A DNA stretch of 64,000 bases from Haemophilus haemolyticus_L (lineage in GTDB: Bacteria > Pseudomonadota > Gammaproteobacteria > Enterobacterales > Pasteurellaceae), in NCBI RefSeq assembly GCF_003490595.1, contig NZ_QQGY01000005.1:1-64000 (forward strand), in the 5' to 3' direction. Below the pieces are notes generated by a model. It was not told the origin of the DNA. It did not search any database and saw nothing but the letters and a program-made list of their open reading frames with translations. Shown piece after piece: positions 24,604 to 35,040 of the stretch. The number at the start of each line of letters is the position of its first letter. Within the stretch, counting starts at the first letter, position 1. A program made the position numbers and the translations under genes.

Positions 24604-27600
24604 GTGTTCATTGTTTACTACTCAAATCAACTCGAAAAACAAAAAGAAATTCTTTCGTCCTTATTCAAATCTTTACCGCCTGAAGATCCTTTTCAGCAGG
24701 ATATTATCTTGGTGCAAAGCCCGGGTATGGCACAATGGCTGCAAATTGAATTAGCGAAAGAAACAGGCATTTCAGCGAACCTCAAATTTCCTATGCCAGC
24801 AAGTTTTATTTGGCAACTTTATGCTCAAAATTTACCCGCAACGGCATCGGAAAACCCTTTTGATAAAGATTCAATGATGTGGCGTTTAATGCGCTTAATC
24901 CCAACTTTTCTCGAGAAAGCAAGTTTTTCACCTTTACGCAATTATTTAGCGTCCTCGCCACATTCTGAACAATACAAACTTTATCAACTCAGCAGCAAAA
25001 TTGCTGATTTATTTGACCAATATTTGGTTTATCGACCTGAATGGATTTTTGCTTGGGAAAAAGGCGAAGATGAACAAATTACTGCTCAAATACAAAAACA
25101 ACAACCTAACCTAAACAATACTTTGTTTGAGCAAATTCAAGGCAACACAAAATGGCAAGGTGAATTATGGCGTGCATTGGTTGTCGATGTTAAATCAGAT
25201 GTGGGTGATGCCACCCATCGAGTGGCTTTGCATAATCAATTCTTAGCCTTGCTTGCCGATAAAAAAGCACCGAAAAAATTACCTTCACGCATATTTATTT
25301 TTGGTATTCCTGCGCTTCCAACAGCTTACCTCAATATTTTGCAAGCGATGTCATCAGAAGTGGATATTCATTTATTTTTTAATAATCCATGCCAAGAGTA
25401 TTGGGGAGATATTAGCGATTTACGCCTCGATTATTTGCGTTCTCGTCAGCGTTATCAATTGGATAAACAAGATAAAAATCAACCGCTCTTTTCCGAGGAT
25501 CAACTTTCTCAACTAGAAAACGCTCAATTTGATGTCACTTATCAAAAAGAAAACCTTCAAGTAGGCAATCCGTTACTGGCTGCTTGGGGAAAAATGGGGC
25601 GAGATTTTCTTTACACCTTGGTGCGAGATGAAGAACATATTCCAACTTATCCCATCAATGCCTATCAAGAAATTGAATCGAACAGTTTGCTTGGACAATT
25701 ACAGTCTCAAATTCTACATTTAGAAAATAAACCGCTAAATATCGCAAAAAATGACCGCACTTTAACCTTACATTCTTGCCACAGTGCTATGCGGGAAGTA
25801 GAAGTATTGCACGATTATTTACTGGATTTATTTAATCAAGATCCTAACCTTACGCCAAAAGATGTGGTTGTCATGGTGGCAGATATTAACCAATACACAC
25901 CTTATATTCAGGCAGTTTTCGGGCAAAAAAATAGGGATGCGCCACAAATTCCATTTTCACTTTCGGATAATAAACTTTCAGAAAGCGATGTGTTGGTCTC
26001 AAGTTACTTAACTTTATTACGCTTAAAAGAAAGCAATTTTAGTGCCGAAGATGTCTTAGCATTGTTGGATATTCCTGCGATGCGAGAACGATTTAATATT
26101 TCTCTTGCTGATTTACCATTAGTGCGAGAATGGGTGGCGGATTCAGGGATTCGTTTCGGTTTGCAAAAAAATCAAGATTGTATCAATTTCAATTCTTGGC
26201 AGGCTGGATTAGAACGAATGATTTTAGGCTATGCAATGCGTGAAGAACACGGCATTTGGCAAGATAGTCTGGGCTTAAACAGCAGTTATGGCTTAAAGGG
26301 CGAGCTTGCTGGAAATTTATCTCACTTTTTCACCGCACTTTCCGCGCTGCATGAAACGCTGCAACAAGCGCATTCCATCGAAAAATGGCAAGAGATTTTA
26401 ACCGAACTTTTATCAGATTTCTTCGTGCAAAATGAAGACACAAGCGACACGGTTTTCTATATTCAAGAGAAAATTAATGAATTAGCTGAACATCTAAAAT
26501 CTCTCCATTTTACTGAAGAATTACAAGCAGATGTGATTGCCGATGTCATCACAATGAAATTGGAAGATTCACCAAATAGCCTCAAATTCCTTGCAGGGAA
26601 AGTAAACTTCTGCACCTTATTACCAATGCGTTCTGTGCCATTCAAAGTAGTTTGTTTACTTGGAATGAATGATGCGGATTACCCTAGAACACAAACACCA
26701 AACAGTTTTGATTTAATGCAATATCACCATCAAAAAGGCGACCGTGTTCGCCGTGATGATGATCGCTATTTGTTCTTAGAAGCCTTATTGGCAGCACGTG
26801 ATTATTGCTATATCAGCTATGTTGGCCGTTCCATTACAGATAATCAACCGAAAGAACCTTCTGTATTAGTAAGCCAACTCCTAGATTATATTAATCAAGG
26901 GCAAACCGAACATACTCTTACGGTGATTGAGCATCCAATGACCGCATTTAGCCCAGATAATTTCAAATATAACGAGAAATTCACCCGCTCTTTTGCGACA
27001 AAATGGTTGCCAATCGCGCAATTTGACGCGACTGCTAGCAATTCAGAATTTGCCGTCACTATGACAGAAAACCCAGAAAAAATCGAAGAAATTGAACTAG
27101 ATCGTTTAGTCAGCTTTGTGGAAAACCCAGTGAAATTTTTCTTTGAAAAACAACTCGGTGTCTATTTCCGTGATGAAGATGCTCGTATTGCCGACAGTGA
27201 AAACTTCACCTTAAGTGGGTTAGATAATTACGCACTCAATAATGACTTAATCTATCTTGATGAACAAAATTTTGCTGATTATTTTAGACAAGCAGAAGTT
27301 AAAGGCGTGTTACCTCGAGCCGAATTTGGAAAAGTTTGTGCTGAAAATATTCGGAACAATGTTCTTGAATTTAAAAAGAAAATAGCGGATCTTGACGAAG
27401 CTAAACATGCTTCCGTCGATTTCAATCTCTCCGTAGATTGGCAAAATGAAAATCAAGAAATTCGTCTATTTGGTTATATGGAGCCTTTATTTGGCGATGA
27501 TTCACAGGTGATTCAGTGGCATTTTGCGAAATACAAAGATCGCTATTGCATCCGTCCTTGGATTTATTATTTGATTCAATGTGTCACACAAGAAAATGCG

Positions 27601-27963
27601 ATACCACCAAAATTAATTACACAAGATCAAGTGATCGAATTACCGCCTATTGAGCGTGAAGTTGCACTTGCTCAATTACAAATTTACGTAAAAGATTATT
27701 TACAAAGTCAAATTGAAATCCAATTGGTGCCAACAGTAAGAAATATAAGTGATTTTATTGTAAGTGATGAAAATTCCGTTTCTGAAAAACTTCAGGAATT
27801 AACTGAAAGTAATGGTTTCGGGGCAAAAGCTGATCCATATTGGTCACGAGTATTAGCGCAGACCTCAAGATTTAAACAACCTGAAAATATTGAAAAATTA
27901 TTAAAACAAACAAAAGATTGGTTTGGCTTATTATTCGTACAAAAGAAAACAAGAAAGGCATAA
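24604..27963 (+). CDS. recC: Exodeoxyribonuclease V gamma subunit RecC
   Basis: This 1119-residue subunit of the RecBCD helicase-nuclease recognises Chi and splits the duplex. GTG 24604 (FIVYYSNQLEKQ) aligns with the E. coli start MLRVYHSNRL and is preceded by AAAGG. The longer frame from 24559 would add 15 unsupported residues. The motifs ILVQSPGMAQWLQ, PASFIWQLY and LLGMNDADYPR are characteristic. No nuclease motif is expected. It sits at the end of the competence operon, which could raise recC in competent cells. Confidence 0.95.
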   Translation: MFIVYYSNQLEKQKEILSSLFKSLPPEDPFQQDIILVQSPGMAQWLQIELAKETGISANLKFPMPASFIWQLYAQNLPATASENPFDKDSMMWRLMRLIPTFLEKASFSPLRNYLASSPHSEQYKLYQLSSKIADLFDQYLVYRPEWIFAWEKGEDEQITAQIQKQQPNLNNTLFEQIQGNTKWQGELWRALVVDVKSDVGDATHRVALHNQFLALLADKKAPKKLPSRIFIFGIPALPTAYLNILQAMSSEVDIHLFFNNPCQEYWGDISDLRLDYLRSRQRYQLDKQDKNQPLFSEDQLSQLENAQFDVTYQKENLQVGNPLLAAWGKMGRDFLYTLVRDEEHIPTYPINAYQEIESNSLLGQLQSQILHLENKPLNIAKNDRTLTLHSCHSAMREVEVLHDYLLDLFNQDPNLTPKDVVVMVADINQYTPYIQAVFGQKNRDAPQIPFSLSDNKLSESDVLVSSYLTLLRLKESNFSAEDVLALLDIPAMRERFNISLADLPLVREWVADSGIRFGLQKNQDCINFNSWQAGLERMILGYAMREEHGIWQDSLGLNSSYGLKGELAGNLSHFFTALSALHETLQQAHSIEKWQEILTELLSDFFVQNEDTSDTVFYIQEKINELAEHLKSLHFTEELQADVIADVITMKLEDSPNSLKFLAGKVNFCTLLPMRSVPFKVVCLLGMNDADYPRTQTPNSFDLMQYHHQKGDRVRRDDDRYLFLEALLAARDYCYISYVGRSITDNQPKEPSVLVSQLLDYINQGQTEHTLTVIEHPMTAFSPDNFKYNEKFTRSFATKWLPIAQFDATASNSEFAVTMTENPEKIEEIELDRLVSFVENPVKFFFEKQLGVYFRDEDARIADSENFTLSGLDNYALNNDLIYLDEQNFADYFRQAEVKGVLPRAEFGKVCAENIRNNVLEFKKKIADLDEAKHASVDFNLSVDWQNENQEIRLFGYMEPLFGDDSQVIQWHFAKYKDRYCIRPWIYYLIQCVTQENAIPPKLITQDQVIELPPIEREVALAQLQIYVKDYLQSQIEIQLVPTVRNISDFIVSDENSVSEKLQELTESNGFGAKADPYWSRVLAQTSRFKQPENIEKLLKQTKDWFGLLFVQKKTRKA

Positions 27964-28026
27964 AGCTAATCGTCAAAGAACCGATTTTTTGCTAAGATAA
28001 CTGCCCTTTTTTACGGAGAATTTTCT

Positions 28027-28476
28027 ATGCGCTGTCCATTTTGTTTTACAGAAGAAACCAAGGTAATTGATAGCCGTTTGGTATCGGATGGCTATCAAGT
28101 TCGTCGCCGTCGTGAGTGCGGTCATTGTCATGAACGTTTTACTACCTTTGAAACAGCCGAATTAATCGTACCCAAAATTATTAAAACTGACGGCACTCGA
28201 GAGCCGTTCAATGAAGATAAATTACGCAGTGGTATTCAGCATGCGTTGGAAAAACGCCCTGTAAGTGCGGATGATATTGAACAAGCAATTAACCATATAA
28301 TTTTTCAATTACGTGCGACGGGTGAACGTGAAGTACCAAGTAAACTGGTTGGAAAACTCGCGATGAATGAGTTAAAAAAACTCGATAAAGTGGCTTATAT
28401 TCGTTTTGCATCGGTCTATTTGAGTTTTGATAACATTAATCAATTCACCAAAGAAATTGAGAACCTAAAGGATTAA
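28027..28476 (+). CDS. nrdR: Transcriptional repressor NrdR
   Basis: This 149-residue protein has an N-terminal zinc ribbon (MRCPFC...RRRRECGHC) and an ATP-cone domain. It represses ribonucleotide reductase genes according to the dATP/ATP state. It is 2 bp before ribD, the common nrdR-ribD arrangement. Confidence 0.97.
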   Translation: MRCPFCFTEETKVIDSRLVSDGYQVRRRRECGHCHERFTTFETAELIVPKIIKTDGTREPFNEDKLRSGIQHALEKRPVSADDIEQAINHIIFQLRATGEREVPSKLVGKLAMNELKKLDKVAYIRFASVYLSFDNINQFTKEIENLKD

Positions 28477-28478
28477 TC

Positions 28479-29597
28479 ATGAGCGAATTTTCCGCACAAG
28501 ATCGCAAATTTATGCAACGCGCCTTGGATTTAGCCGCCAAAGGACAATATACCACCACACCGAATCCATCGGTGGGATGCATATTGGTAAAAAATGGTGA
28601 AATTGTGGGGGAAGGCTTCCATTTTAAAGCGGGGCAACCTCATGCTGAACGTGTTGCCTTAGCTCAAGCTGGCGAAAATGCAAAAGGTGCAACCGCTTAC
28701 GTCACCTTAGAGCCCTGCTCTCATTATGGTCGCACACCGCCTTGTGCATTAGGATTAATCGAGGCTGGTATAGTTAAAGTCATTGCAGCTATGCAAGATC
28801 CGAATCCTCAAGTCGCAGGGAAAGGTTTGAAAATGTTGTCTGATGCAGGTATCGAAAGTGCGATGAATTTATTAAACGATCAAGCGGAAAAAATAAATAA
28901 AGGCTTTTTAAAACGAATGCGTCAAGGTATGCCTTTTGTTCAACTCAAACTCGCCATGAGTTTAGATGGACGAACAGCAATGGCAAGCGGAGAAAGTAAA
29001 TGGATTACGGGCCCTGATGCTCGTTCGGACGTTCAAAAAATGCGTGCAAAATCATCCGCACTTTTATCCACTTCTGCGACAGTACTTGCAGATGATCCAA
29101 GTCTGAACGTACGCTGGGATGAATTTCCTGAAAATCTTAAAACAGAATATAAAAAAGAAGATCTTCGCCAGCCTGTGCGAGTCATTTTAGATTCACAACA
29201 TCGCATTCAGCCGACTCATAAACTTTTTTTAACTCATTCTCCCGTTTGGTTAGTCTCTAGTGAAACACGAGATTTAACAGGCTTTCCTGATTTCTGTGAA
29301 CAAATTATTCTTCCAAAAGAAAATTTACTAAAAGAATTAATGCGAGAACTGGGAAAACGACAAATCAATACCCTTTGGGTAGAAGCTGGAGCAAATTTAG
29401 CGGGTAGTTTAATTGATGCAAAATTAGTAGATGAATTGATTATTTACGTTGCGCCCAAATTACTTGGCGACAATGCTCGTGGTTTATGCCAATTACCGAA
29501 TTTAACTAAACTTGCCGATGCACCATTATGGCAACTCAATGAATTAGAACAAATCGGTGACGATATAAAATTAACTTACACACCGAAAGGAATCTAA
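28479..29597 (+). CDS. ribD: Riboflavin biosynthesis deaminase/reductase RibD
   Basis: The 372-residue bifunctional enzyme has an N-terminal zinc deaminase domain (HAERVAL and PCSHYGRTPPC, about residues 50-85) and a C-terminal NADPH reductase domain (LAMSLDGRTA, LWVEAGANLAGSLI). It carries out the second and third steps of riboflavin synthesis in the cytoplasm. It is flanked by nrdR (2 bp) and degS (directly adjacent). Confidence 0.96.
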   Translation: MSEFSAQDRKFMQRALDLAAKGQYTTTPNPSVGCILVKNGEIVGEGFHFKAGQPHAERVALAQAGENAKGATAYVTLEPCSHYGRTPPCALGLIEAGIVKVIAAMQDPNPQVAGKGLKMLSDAGIESAMNLLNDQAEKINKGFLKRMRQGMPFVQLKLAMSLDGRTAMASGESKWITGPDARSDVQKMRAKSSALLSTSATVLADDPSLNVRWDEFPENLKTEYKKEDLRQPVRVILDSQHRIQPTHKLFLTHSPVWLVSSETRDLTGFPDFCEQIILPKENLLKELMRELGKRQINTLWVEAGANLAGSLIDAKLVDELIIYVAPKLLGDNARGLCQLPNLTKLADAPLWQLNELEQIGDDIKLTYTPKGI

Positions 29598-30620
29598 ATG
29601 CTTAAAAAACTTTTCCATTCCGCACTTTGGGGCTTGGCTGCTGCGGGCGTGATTTTGTTTGCGGTTCCAAGACTGAATAACAGCAATATTTTCACTTCAG
29701 ACGATATTGTATCGTTCAAAAATGCGGTGCGGATTGCCTCTCCAGCAGTAGTGAATGTTTATAACCGCTCTTTTTCTTCCGCCAGCATTAATGATAATGA
29801 TCAGCTACAAGTGAATAACTTAGGTTCTGGCGTGATTATGAGTAAAGATGGCTATATTCTGACGAATAAACACGTTATCCAAAATGCGGATCAAATTGTA
29901 GTAGCGTTACAAAATGGAAATATTTTTGAGGCTAGTCTTGTTGGTTCGGATAATCTCACCGATCTCGCTGTTCTCAAAATTCGTGCAAATAATCTTTCAA
30001 CCATTCCACAAAATTCAGATCGCCAAGCTCACGTTGGTGATGTGGTATTAGCAATCGGTAATCCCTACAACTTAGGACAAAGCGTGTCTCAAGGTATTAT
30101 TAGCGCAGTGGGACGTAATGCCGTAGGTGATTCTGTTGGTAGACAAAACTTCATCCAAACCGATGCTTCAATTAACCGTGGCAACTCAGGCGGCGCATTA
30201 ATTAATTCTGCAGGGGAATTAGTTGGAATTAGCACCCTTAGTATTGGGAAAACCGCCAATGAAATCGCAGAAGGACTAAATTTTGCGATTCCAATGGATA
30301 TTGCAAATGATGTTTTACAGAAAATTATACGAGATGGACGCGTTATCCGAGGTTATTTTGGTGTGCAAAGCGACATCAGTTCAAGTAGTGAAGAGGGCAT
30401 AGTCATCACTGGTGTAAGCCCAAATAGCCCAGCAGCAAAAGCAGGAATTCAATTAGGTGATGTCATTTTGAAATTAAATAATCAAGAAGGCATTTCAGCC
30501 CGAGAAATGATGCAAATTATCGCAAATACAAAACCTAATTCAAAAGTTCTCGTCACCATTCTACGATTAGGAAAAATTTTACAACTTCCTGTTGTCATTG
30601 AAGAATTTCCGGTAAACTAA
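29598..30620 (+). CDS. degS: Periplasmic site-1 protease DegS
   Basis: The 340-residue membrane-anchored trypsin-like protease has one N-terminal helix (residues 8-24), the catalytic triad His92 (TNKHV), Asp122 (LTDLAVL) and Ser197 (GNSGGAL), and a single PDZ domain from about 250. The single PDZ and membrane anchor point to DegS rather than DegP. It cuts RseA to release sigma-E under envelope stress. It follows ribD with no gap. Confidence 0.93.
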   Translation: MLKKLFHSALWGLAAAGVILFAVPRLNNSNIFTSDDIVSFKNAVRIASPAVVNVYNRSFSSASINDNDQLQVNNLGSGVIMSKDGYILTNKHVIQNADQIVVALQNGNIFEASLVGSDNLTDLAVLKIRANNLSTIPQNSDRQAHVGDVVLAIGNPYNLGQSVSQGIISAVGRNAVGDSVGRQNFIQTDASINRGNSGGALINSAGELVGISTLSIGKTANEIAEGLNFAIPMDIANDVLQKIIRDGRVIRGYFGVQSDISSSSEEGIVITGVSPNSPAAKAGIQLGDVILKLNNQEGISAREMMQIIANTKPNSKVLVTILRLGKILQLPVVIEEFPVN

Positions 30621-30642
30621 AGGTGGATAAAAATCCACCTTT
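30619..30642. terminator. Inverted repeat between convergent degS and the autotransporter
   Basis: AAAGGTGGAT (30619-30628) pairs with ATCCACCTTT (30633-30642). It lacks a good T run on the plus side, so terminator function is likely but not certain. Confidence 0.55.
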
Positions 30643-30664
30643 CCAAACAATTCAATAATATAAA

Positions 30665-33435
30665 TTAGAAGCGATAAGATACGCCTAAATTATATCGAAT
30701 ATCACGATAATTATGGGTGCCCATGTAATAGCCAACATTTGTCCATACGGAAAGATTATCTGTGATATGCCATTTATCAATCCCGACCTCAATATTTTTC
30801 AGATCTTTTATCCCTTTAATTGAAATCGCTTTTTCATCAGTGACTACACTTGTTTGATTTGTATGATGCCACCAATTTAATGCCAAATAAGGTTCGCCAT
30901 GATTTGGGTGATTTAATGATTGTTGGTAAAAACGCACACCTAAACGTGTAATGAAATAACGAGGATTTAACACTGCCACTTCTTCACCCATATCTGGTTT
31001 ATGGAAGTGATAGTAAATAACCTGACCCTGTGGCTGAACGTAATAAGCATAATTATCCGTTTGCTTTAATAACTTATTGTATCCAGCCTCTAATGAAGCT
31101 TGAAGTGCGGTCGTTTTATAATCCGATCTTTCATCGCTTGTATTCACTTTAGTTTTTAAGCGATTCACTTGGATCCAGCTATCCACATACCAGTTTGGTT
31201 TTTCCCATGTTGCGTAGAGCCCTAGAGAATATCCCTTTGTGCTACTGCGTACTCTTTCATCATCTTCAACCAAATAGGTTTCTGATTTTTGACGACCTAA
31301 ACTCACATAGGCACCTGCTGTAAATTTGCTGGTTCCCTTGTTATATTTCAACGCATCATATCCCAACTGTAGGGTATCTGAATGCGCATCGGCTTTTGAA
31401 TCTACACCATTAAGCTGATATTTCGTATTATGATGATAAACCCTCGCCCAAGCTGTATGCTCCTCTGGTAATTTATCTTTCGCTGCACGATCATGGAATG
31501 TGTGAGTAAACAAATTCTGGCTTGCCGCAAAGCCTGATACAATGCCTGCCACTTCCTTACGGAAAGTCGGGAGTTGTTCTAAATACCAGTTACTATAGCC
31601 GTCTGTATCATGAGCCACATTATAAAACTTATACTTATAACGACCATATTTTGATTCAACGAGAGAAAATGCATTTTCATCCGATGATTGGGTTTTAACC
31701 AATTTCACTCGATTTTTCATTTTAGCTGCTAACTTTGTAGGATCCCTAAACTCAATTTTAGTCGTACCACTTGCTTTTCCGCCGACATCAAGTAAATCGA
31801 ATTCACTTTTGCCCGCACTTGCGTCCACATTCATTTTTAATAGGCTTTTTTCTCCCGCTCCAGTATAGTCACCCGAAGTCACAAGTTTTGTGCCTTGAAG
31901 ACCATTATTAAATTCAATGGTGCTGCTATTTTCAACATTGCCTGAAGTAGTTAATGTACCTGTTAAACTCACTGTTCCCTGATTTGTAAAATTTCCTTTT
32001 ACGTCAGCGTTAGATGTAACATTAATAGCACTACTTTCTGAATTTTTTACTTCTGGGCTATTTAATGTTTTACCTGCTAGCTCGATCTCAGCATTATTAA
32101 AAGTGATAGATTGATTGAATTTAGCATCATGTTCCTTAATATCCCATTTACCTTGCATTTCTAAATGCTCGAAACCAACATATTTATCCATACCGGCCTC
32201 AACATGATGAAGCTCACTATCTTTATCTCTGCTCACAACAAGGGTTTCATTGGCTCCATCCGCTTCTAAAATATCTTCAATAATTGTTTTTTCATTAACT
32301 ATAACACGAGTTTCAGCTTGCTTTCGGTCAATATAAGAATTCTTTAAAAGTGTAGAGTTTTTTAAATCGACTGTTAATGTTTGTGTACCACCATATATAT
32401 TTACTAATGCTGTACCGCGATTAACAAATAAGCCCTTATCAGCCATAAGGAGAAGCCCGTCAATCTTACCTGAATTAATAAAATATCCGTCCTTAAATGT
32501 CATTTGTATATAGCCACTTAGCTTTCCACTATTTACTCCATATAAGTTATTTGCGCTAATACGAGGACGTTCTGCAAATGGATCAGTCATAAAGCTTATC
32601 AGCTGATCATATGATCTGAAAAGTTCATTCAATCCGACAGTATTTATATATTCTCGTTTTGATATTGGATGCCCTCCACGGGTATTATTAAACTCTCCCG
32701 TATTAGAAAAATACAAATCGCCCCCATCAATACTCATGTCATCTAATTTACCGCTATTTAAAATAGCGGCCTCCCCCCCAGAAATACCATGTTTATAAAA
32801 ATAACCTTTATTTTCTAATACCATTATGTTATTCGCCCGTATCCATCCACTGGTATTTGTTGTTATTTTTCCATTATTTTTAAAATAAAAATCATTTTTA
32901 GAACGTAAATGTATTGCAGATTCCTCACTTCTTGTTCCTTTTCCAGTAATATTTCCATTATTTTCAATATAAGCGAGATTATTTATTCCTGAACCATACT
33001 GCCCATTTTGTCCCCAACGCGTAGAAAAAACTTCTGTAATTGATGCAATATCAGTAATATTGATCAACTTTAGATTATTTACTGGGGGGCGCGATGATTG
33101 AAGAGCAAATAAATAAGATCTACCATCAATAGGCTTATTATAAAGTCCTGATACACTTTCATTTCCGTCAGAAAATACGGACTGTCCTTCAAGTTTACGA
33201 TCATATACAATTTTTTCTTCTTCTTTCTTAATATGATCAACAGCATTGTTAATATGCTCTGTAATAGAGGCTTCTGCTGCCTTATACTCTTTTTCATTAC
33301 TAGGTATTAAAGGTTTATTTTCTTCCGAATTAGAATCCTGAGAATATGCTGGAAAGGAAAGGAAAGGAAAGGAAAGGAAAGGAAAGGAAAGGAAATTTTC
33401 ACAAATTTCACTATTAATAATCTATTTAATTCCAT
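30665..33435 (-). CDS. Phase-variable AIDA-type autotransporter, OFF in this sequence
   Basis: The body is open without stops from about 33350 to 30665. A passenger of short beta-helix strands (repeated NSGKL and NNGKI motifs) is followed by a beta-barrel from about TFRKEVAGIV and the C-terminal YNLGVSYRF. The only plausible start is ATG 33435 with AAGGAT upstream. Nine TTTCC units at 33351-33395 lie between it and the body. By codon counting, nine units put the start out of frame and lead to an early stop, whereas 8 or 11 units would join them. In the ON form the leader reads about MELNRLLIVKFVKIS then FPFLSFPFLSFPAYS|QDS, so the repeat supplies the hydrophobic core of the signal peptide. 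The gene lies between degS and mutM. The exact family name is not recognised. Confidence 0.8.
33351..33395 (-). repeat. Pentanucleotide tract (TTTCC)9 in the autotransporter leader
   Basis: Nine perfect GGAAA units on the plus strand (TTTCC on the coding strand). A unit of five is not a multiple of three, so slipped-strand changes switch the frame. Three units encode FPFLS. The leader stays hydrophobic whatever the copy number, and only the downstream frame changes. Confidence 0.95.
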
Positions 33436-33521
33436 AATTTTTTATCCTTGTTTACTTTAGAGAAGATTTGAAATTATGACTAAATTTCATACAATAATCA
33501 ATAATGCTTTTGAACTTTATC

Positions 33522-34337
33522 CTAAGATCTTTTCTGACATTTCGGGCAAAAGAAACTATTACGTTGCCCTATGACTAAACTTTCAATTTTTGTACCGCAC
33601 TTCGGACAAGGTTTATCTTTATTGCCATAGACCAGTAATTCTTGCGCAAAATAACCGGGGCGACCATCGGGCTGTAAGAAATCTTTAAGTGTCGTCCCAC
33701 CTTGAATAATAGCTTTTCTCAATACATCTTTAATCGTATTCACTAAGGAAATACACTGATTGCGGGTCAGATTTTTAGCGAGTTTAAGTGGATGAATACC
33801 ACAAATAAACAAACTTTCATTCGCATAAATATTTCCAACGCCCACCACCACGGCGTTATCCATCAAGAAAGTTTTAAGTGCGGTGGATTTTTGACGAGAT
33901 TTTTTGAATAAATATTCTGCATTAAATTCATCAGAAAGCGGTTCAGGTCCCAGCTTTAAGAAAAGATGAAAGTCATCTAAATTCTCCGTCCACAACCATG
34001 CACCAAAACGACGAGGATCGTTATAACGCAATAATTTGCCATTGTTCATCACAATATCAATATGATCATGTTTATCTATTGCGCTATCCTGTGGCACAAT
34101 TCGCACCGAACCTGACATGCCCAAATGCCCGATGATATAACCTTTTTCAGTGTGAATAATCAAATATTTTGCTCGACGAGTGAGATCGACAATTTTTACA
34201 TTTTTTAGCGTTATCAATTCCTCTGATACGGCCCAGCGCAATTTAGGCTGGCGCACGACAACTTTCTCAATCGTAAAATTCTTAAGATAAGGGCTAATAC
34301 CACGTAGTGCAGTTTCGACTTCGGGAAGTTCCGGCAT
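33522..34337 (-). CDS. mutM: Formamidopyrimidine-DNA glycosylase
   Basis: This 271-residue bifunctional glycosylase/AP lyase removes 8-oxoguanine. The start must be MPELPEVE at 34337, because the processed Pro is the catalytic nucleophile. A longer frame to 34367 would run into the rpmG terminator. The C-terminal zinc finger (CPKCGTKI...CPKCQ) and GVGNIYANE are present. A USS lies inside the gene at 33877. Confidence 0.97.
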   Translation of the reverse strand: MPELPEVETALRGISPYLKNFTIEKVVVRQPKLRWAVSEELITLKNVKIVDLTRRAKYLIIHTEKGYIIGHLGMSGSVRIVPQDSAIDKHDHIDIVMNNGKLLRYNDPRRFGAWLWTENLDDFHLFLKLGPEPLSDEFNAEYLFKKSRQKSTALKTFLMDNAVVVGVGNIYANESLFICGIHPLKLAKNLTRNQCISLVNTIKDVLRKAIIQGGTTLKDFLQPDGRPGYFAQELLVYGNKDKPCPKCGTKIESLVIGQRNSFFCPKCQKRS

Positions 34338-34363
34338 GATTTGTTCCTTAATAAATTCGTGAT

Positions 34364-34393
34364 ACAAAAAAACCCGAACAATGTCGGGCTTTT
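34364..34393 (-). terminator. Terminator of rpmB-rpmG
   Basis: CCCGA (34373-34377) pairs with TCGGG (34384-34388), flanked by AAAAAAA and CTTTTT, so it can act in both directions. On the minus strand it follows rpmG by 16 bp. Confidence 0.8.
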
Positions 34394-34408
34394 TCTAAAT
34401 AAGCAAAA

Positions 34409-34579
34409 TTATTTGATTTTTGCTTCTTTATAGATAACGTGTTTACGCACTACTGGATCAAATTTTTTGATTTCCATTTTTTCAGGCATATTACGTTTAT
34501 TTTTATCAGTTGTGTAGAAGTGACCGGTCTCTGCAGTAGAAACTAAACGGATTTTCTCACGAGCGCCTTTAGCTGCCAT
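34409..34579 (-). CDS. rpmG: 50S ribosomal protein L33
   Basis: The 56-residue basic protein begins [20 protein letters not shown] and ends YKEAKIK. It has none of the zinc-binding cysteines of the C+ form. AAGGAG precedes the ATG. It is 11 bp after rpmB in the conserved rpmB-rpmG pair. Confidence 0.95.
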
Positions 34580-34590
34580 TTTTTAGCTCC

Positions 34591-34827
34591 TTAGATTTTT
34601 TCGCCACGAGCACGGATTTCAGCTAATACTGCATCAATGCCTTTTTTATCAATAATACGCATACCTTTCGCAGTTAAACGTAAGGTTACGAAACGGTTTT
34701 CACTTTCAACCCAGAAACGGTGAGTATGAAGGTTTGGAAGAAAACGACGACGTGTCGCATTCATCGCGTGTGAGCGGTTATTACCCACAGCTGGACGCTT
34801 GCCTGTTACTTGACAAACTCTAGACAT
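34591..34827 (-). CDS. rpmB: 50S ribosomal protein L28
   Basis: The 78-residue protein begins MSRVCQVTGKRP at 34827. The in-frame ATG four codons upstream overlaps the GGAG RBS and is rejected. Motifs RSHAMNATRRRFLPNLH and LRLTAKGMRIIDKKG are typical. A consensus-like promoter lies about 130 bp upstream. Confidence 0.96.
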   Translation of the reverse strand: MSRVCQVTGKRPAVGNNRSHAMNATRRRFLPNLHTHRFWVESENRFVTLRLTAKGMRIIDKKGIDAVLAEIRARGEKI

Positions 34828-34953
34828 AATAATCTCCAATAATTAAATATAAGCTCGAGCTTACGGTTCGGATTGTTTAAAGCCAGTTAAAACTAGCTTG
34901 CTACCTCGTCAGGTCGCGCTAATCCGACCCGCTTACTATATTAAAGGTCGCAA

Positions 34954-34982
34954 ATTATACTGGCTTTGTTTTCATTTCTCAA
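34954..34982 (-). promoter_or_regulatory. Promoter of rpmB-rpmG
   Basis: On the minus strand: TTGAGA (34977-34982), 17-bp spacer, TATAAT (34954-34959). The following leader has a GC-rich stretch (GCGGGTCGGATTAGCGCGAC), like the discriminators and leaders of growth-controlled genes. Confidence 0.8.
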
Positions 34983-35040
34983 GTGTAAATGCGATTTTCC
35001 TGAATGTAATCGGTAAAAAAATGGTCAATATTATAAAAAT

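Noticed and set aside
33079..33297. Separate 72-residue ORF starting MKKSIRQQKPLL
   Set aside because: It is a shifted frame inside the autotransporter passenger. The frame PAYSQDS...KLINITDIAS is continuous with the downstream 800 codons.
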